Origin: Symbiodinium microadriaticum
Lineage: Eukaryota > Sar > Dinophyceae > Suessiales > Symbiodiniaceae
Assembly (NCBI GenBank): GCA_001939145.1
Contig: LSRX01000052.1
Coordinates: 502,623-566,622 of the forward strand
Direction of reading: 5' to 3'
Length of the DNA stretch: 64,000 nt
In this document: positions 61,293 through 64,000 of the stretch, in pieces
How positions within the stretch are numbered: position 1 is the first letter of the stretch
Layout: each line of letters opens with the position of its first letter
Position numbers and translations under genes: made by a program
The notes under the pieces: model-generated
The model's database searches: none
What the model was told of the DNA's origin: nothing
What the model saw: only the letters and a program-made list of their open reading frames with translations

Positions 61293-61563
61293 GGACGACA
61301 TGTACCGTAAAAGGCCATGCATAGTTCAACTACTTTAGAGAACTCTTTAGTCGGTAGCACGGTATATGGGGGGTTTAGGGTTTAGGAGTTTAGGGTTTAG
61401 GGTTTAGGGGTTTAGGGTTTAGGGTTTAGGGGTTTAGGGTTTAGGGGTTTAGGGTTTAGGGGTTTAGGGTATAGGGCNTTTAGGGGTTTAGGGTTTAGGG
61501 GTTTAGGGTTTAGGGGTTTAGGGTATAGGGCCCCTACTCTTACCGGTCCTTTGTCCTTAAAGA
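61293..61563. mobile_element. E-family element, copy 4, filled by a telomere-like array
   Basis: Left remnant GGACGACATGTACCGTAAAA, right remnant TATAGGGCCCCTACTCTTAC and CCTTTGTCCTTAAAG. Between them about 165 bases of TTTAGGG and TTTAGGGG units (61373-61535) occupy the TATAGGG site of the element. A single N at 61478 sits inside the array. Confidence 0.65.
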
Positions 61564-61568
61564 TTTTG

Positions 61569-61659
61569 TTGGACCCTGCATCTACCCTCCATTTGACCCT
61601 AAATTCCTATTGTCAGGGGCGCCTTTAGCACTTGTTTGAGGGTATAAGGAGGGTCATGG
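61569..61659. mobile_element. L-family element, copy 3
   Basis: TTGGACCCTGCATCTACCCT at the left and GAGGGTATAAGGAGGGTCAT at the right. It lies six bases from the end of the E element. Confidence 0.6.
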
Positions 61660-62446
61660 TGTAGGGTGCAGCGTTTAGGGTTCAGGGTTTAGGGTTTAGG
61701 GTTCAGGGTTCAGGGCCTAGGGCCTGTTTAGGGTTGCAAAACCCCAGCGAAGGCCGAAGTGGGCTGATGGGTTTGAGCTGACCAGACCGAAGGAGATCCA
61801 ACACAAATCCACTCTTGTTGTCGCAAAACTAGGTTTTTCAGTGGGTCCTTTTTTACTCTTTTTGTGGCATGAGGTCTCTTCTAAAACTACCCAATACCAA
61901 ACGTCCCCTAGTAGTAGGGTAGGTTTGGCAGGGGCCACGAACGCCTATGAGTCTTAACTTCGTAGTTGCCTTATACCAGGACTGACGCTACTAAAGACAA
62001 ACCTATAAAGTCCTCTCACTTATGCATACTTGTAAGTTGCTATAAGGGCCGTATAAGGACATTGTTGAAAACCCAAATAATAAGGGCCTTTTGAGCTTAG
62101 ACCAACTTGCGGCTGCCATGCTGGAGGGTGGAGATCGATTTTCTTACAGTACGTGGGGGGGGGGGGGCTTGGTCGAACCTCATAAGAGTTTGGGTTGATG
62201 GTTGGAGGATTTTCTAACCCTAAACCCTAAACTTTTCGGGTTTACGGAGCGATCCCGTAGCGCTCCAAAGACATTGAAGCTGTATGAAGTCGCTAACCAT
62301 TGAATCCTAAACCCGACGCCCTGCAACCCTACAGCTTACATTTCAAATCACCCTACTATAAGCCCTAAACCCTAACCTTTACCCGAAACCCTAAACCCTA
62401 AACTTAACCCTAAACCCGAAACCCTAAACCCCAGACCATAGCCCAT
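61660..62446. other. intergenic mosaic
   Basis: TTTAGGG array at 61670-61735; CCCTAAA array at 62335-62430; poly-G at 62156-62167. A minus-strand frame at 61717-61938 is partly protein-like (KPTLLLGDVWYWVVLEETSC) but unrecognised. Confidence 0.4.
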
Positions 62447-62535
62447 AGGAGGTACATTAAAGTTTTTGGGATACTATGACCCCATATAGAATTGAAATTG
62501 TACACTTTTTTGTGCTTATGAACTCAGCGACTAAG
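62447..62535. mobile_element. O-family element, copy 6, left end worn
   Basis: Interior TTTTTGGGATACTATGACCC and AATTGAAATTGTACACTTTT, right end AACTCAGCGACTAAG. Confidence 0.65.
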
Positions 62536-62906
62536 AAGATTGGATAAAGGTTCTACCGCAATTGGGGGGTTCTTACCTTGTACCAGGCCAGGTAACGCAG
62601 CAACGAAGATTCAGGGATTTGGGCGTGAGGTGCCGGATGGATGTAGGTTTCAGTTTAGGGTTCAGGGTTTAGGGCTTATAGGGTTTAGGAATGCGGGTTT
62701 TGCGATCCTAAACCCTAAACCCTAAAGTTTTGCCATCCTAAACCTTATACCCTAAACCCTAAACCGTAAAGAGTTTAGGGCGAGCGATCTTCTCCCCACG
62801 AGTATTGGTTCATATCTTCAGCAGCGAAGGCAGAGCTCGGGCTGCTGATTTAGGTGCCCTCCGTGCCTGACTCATGTGCGAAAGTCGAAAACGCTATCTG
62901 GGCCCT
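62536..62906. other. intergenic
   Basis: TTTAGGG words at 62650-62690 and CCCTAAA words at 62705-62770; remainder unique. Confidence 0.4.
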
Positions 62907-63001
62907 ACCCATAGGCCCCTAAGTAGTTCCTTTTGATGGTTCATACTTAGAATCCTATAAGGTAATCCCCAAAAAGAACTACTTATAGGGGCCTATGGGT
63001 A
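62907..63001. mobile_element. B-family element, copy 6
   Basis: ACCCATAGGCCCCTAAGTAG at the left and ACTTATAGGGGCCTATGGGT at the right. Confidence 0.85.
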
Positions 63002-63002
63002 A

Positions 63003-63105
63003 CTTAGTTCTCCAATACCCAACCTTTAAACCTTTTGGGTTCTTACAGTTTGGTGGTAATCTGAAAGTTTAACCTTTTATTTCCCTGGCTTATTGGGGAA
63101 GCAAG
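63003..63105. mobile_element. F-family element, copy 7
   Basis: CTTAGTTCTCCAATACCCAA at the left and TTATTGGGGAAGCAAG at the right; one base separates it from the preceding B element. Confidence 0.85.
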
Positions 63106-63147
63106 CCTAAGGGTCCATGTACCCCAATAGTATATACGTTGAGGGCC
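63106..63147. mobile_element. A-family element, left half only
   Basis: CCTAAGGGTCCATGTACCCC and TAGTATATACGTTGAGGGCC, starting at the base after the F element; the right half is missing. Confidence 0.75.
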
Positions 63148-63243
63148 TTCGGGGTGGTTCGATTGTTTCACATGAAAGTGTCGGGTTTACGGTTCAGGGT
63201 CTAGTCTAGGGTTGATATAGGGGTCAAAAGATTCCTAGTTGGC

Positions 63244-63376
63244 ATGACCGCCGTTTGTCTCTTTGTTGCCTCGACTTATGCTGTGGTCAACACCTGGCTG
63301 TCCAGGAGCATTCGGATTCCGATGCCTAAGTCGGGAAATCCAGCCTCTACCAAGTTGGACTGCACGGTTGGGGGGA
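63244..63376 (+). CDS. possible coding exon ending at an A element
   Basis: An ATG at 63244 opens a frame reading AVCLFVASTYAVVNTWLSRS and IRIPMPKSGNPASTKLDCTV up to the A element. The opposite strand is open too. No second exon with clear protein character follows the A element, which is followed by telomere-like repeats. Confidence 0.28.
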
Positions 63377-63482
63377 ACCCTAAGGGTCCATGTGCTCATA
63401 TAATATATACATTTGGCCTTAAAGTATATTGCTACATTGGGGCCAAAGTATATACTATTTGGGTACATGGACCCTTAGGGGA
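63377..63482. mobile_element. A-family element, copy 15
   Basis: Ends ACCCTAAGGGTCCATGTGC and GGGTACATGGACCCTTAGGG; inner right arm CCAAAGTATATACTATTTGG intact. Confidence 0.85.
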
Positions 63483-64000
63483 ACCCTAAACCCTAAACCC
63501 GCTGGAGTTCAGGGCTTTGGGCTTGCGGTGTTTATGATGCTTAGGCTTTTATCGTCTGGGGTGTACGTGTTCGGGACTAGGGTTCAGGGTTTCAGGGTTG
63601 TAGGGTTTAGGGTTGTGGGGTTTAGGGTTTTAGGGTTTAGGGTTTAGGGTTTAGGGTTCTGCACCCTGCAAGCATGAATTAATTGATCCGGAGGGCGTGT
63701 CGTGTTCTGTGGCTCCAGGCTTGCAGAGCTTGCATCATGAAGCAGAAGTGAGCTTCCCCAAAAACTTGATATTTAAATCCGGAGCCCGACACCCCAAAAC
63801 CCCCAACTCCATGCTTTGGCCTCTTGAGCTGGTGCATCCCAACCCTCATGCCATGTTTGGCCTAAGCCCCTGCAACCCTAAATCCCAAAAAATCAACGCG
63901 CCTGACTAATTAGAATGGTGTCCCTTCGAAAGGGGTCTATAAGGGTTACCATAAGGCCAGTAGGTTTCTAGCATAGCGGCTTTCGCAATTTGCATAGGGT
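63483..64000. other. telomere-like array then unique end of window
   Basis: TTTAGGG arrays lie at 63580-63660. From 63690 to 63909 a + frame reads SVAPGLQSLHHEAEVSFPKN and ends at TGA; it is a weak exon candidate. The last 90 bases show nothing. Confidence 0.4.

Overview
The window looks like nuclear DNA of a dinoflagellate (core/Suessiales-like alveolate). The evidence is plant/alveolate-type telomere-like repeats (TTTAGGG/CCCTAAA) scattered in both orientations along nearly the whole window, very few coding islands, candidate introns with GT, GA and possibly GC donors and AG|G acceptors, an RCC1-type repeat protein with Cys-Phe-Gly blades, and a decayed reverse transcriptase fragment with the AFLDDLYV palm box I associate with dinoflagellate non-LTR elements. 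No rRNA, tRNA, spliced-leader gene, bacterial operon or CRISPR was recognised. Family assignments and splice models were made by eye, without any search.

Layout. 1.3-2.8 kb holds a partial RCC1-repeat gene (+). 4.3-6.0 kb holds an unrecognised but convincing multi-exon gene (+). 7.2-8.0 kb has a possible small membrane-protein gene (-). 38.8-39.6 kb has a third likely split gene (+). Weaker exon candidates lie near 0.8, 11.3, 16.9, 23.8-24.2, 26.1, 28.3, 42.8, 48.6, 56.9, 58.1-58.6 and 63.3 kb. A reverse-transcriptase relic is at 34.2 kb. The rest is a mosaic of degenerate telomere-like DNA, microsatellites, one 504-base gap (55817-56320), and about 70 copies of at least sixteen short (70-220 bp) terminal-inverted-repeat families, labelled A to P here, with no coding capacity (MITE-like).

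The main discovery is that several of these short elements behave as intron-generating elements (introners). An E element sits inside an RCC1 blade. Removing the element plus one copy of its 4-bp target duplication (GTGC) restores the blade register exactly, and the same segment reads as a GT-AG intron whose donor comes from the target duplication and whose acceptor is the element's own end. An O element, itself carrying a nested A element, sits in the second gene with target duplication GAGA; its excision restores one continuous reading frame (a GA-AG intron). An A element separates two in-frame exons at 39 kb with GT and AG inside its own ends. Four families (A, E, F, O) end in TAAG or TTAG, which supplies the acceptor. 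Telomere-like arrays and microsatellites have expanded inside several copies, and elements are nested in one another, so relative ages can be read.
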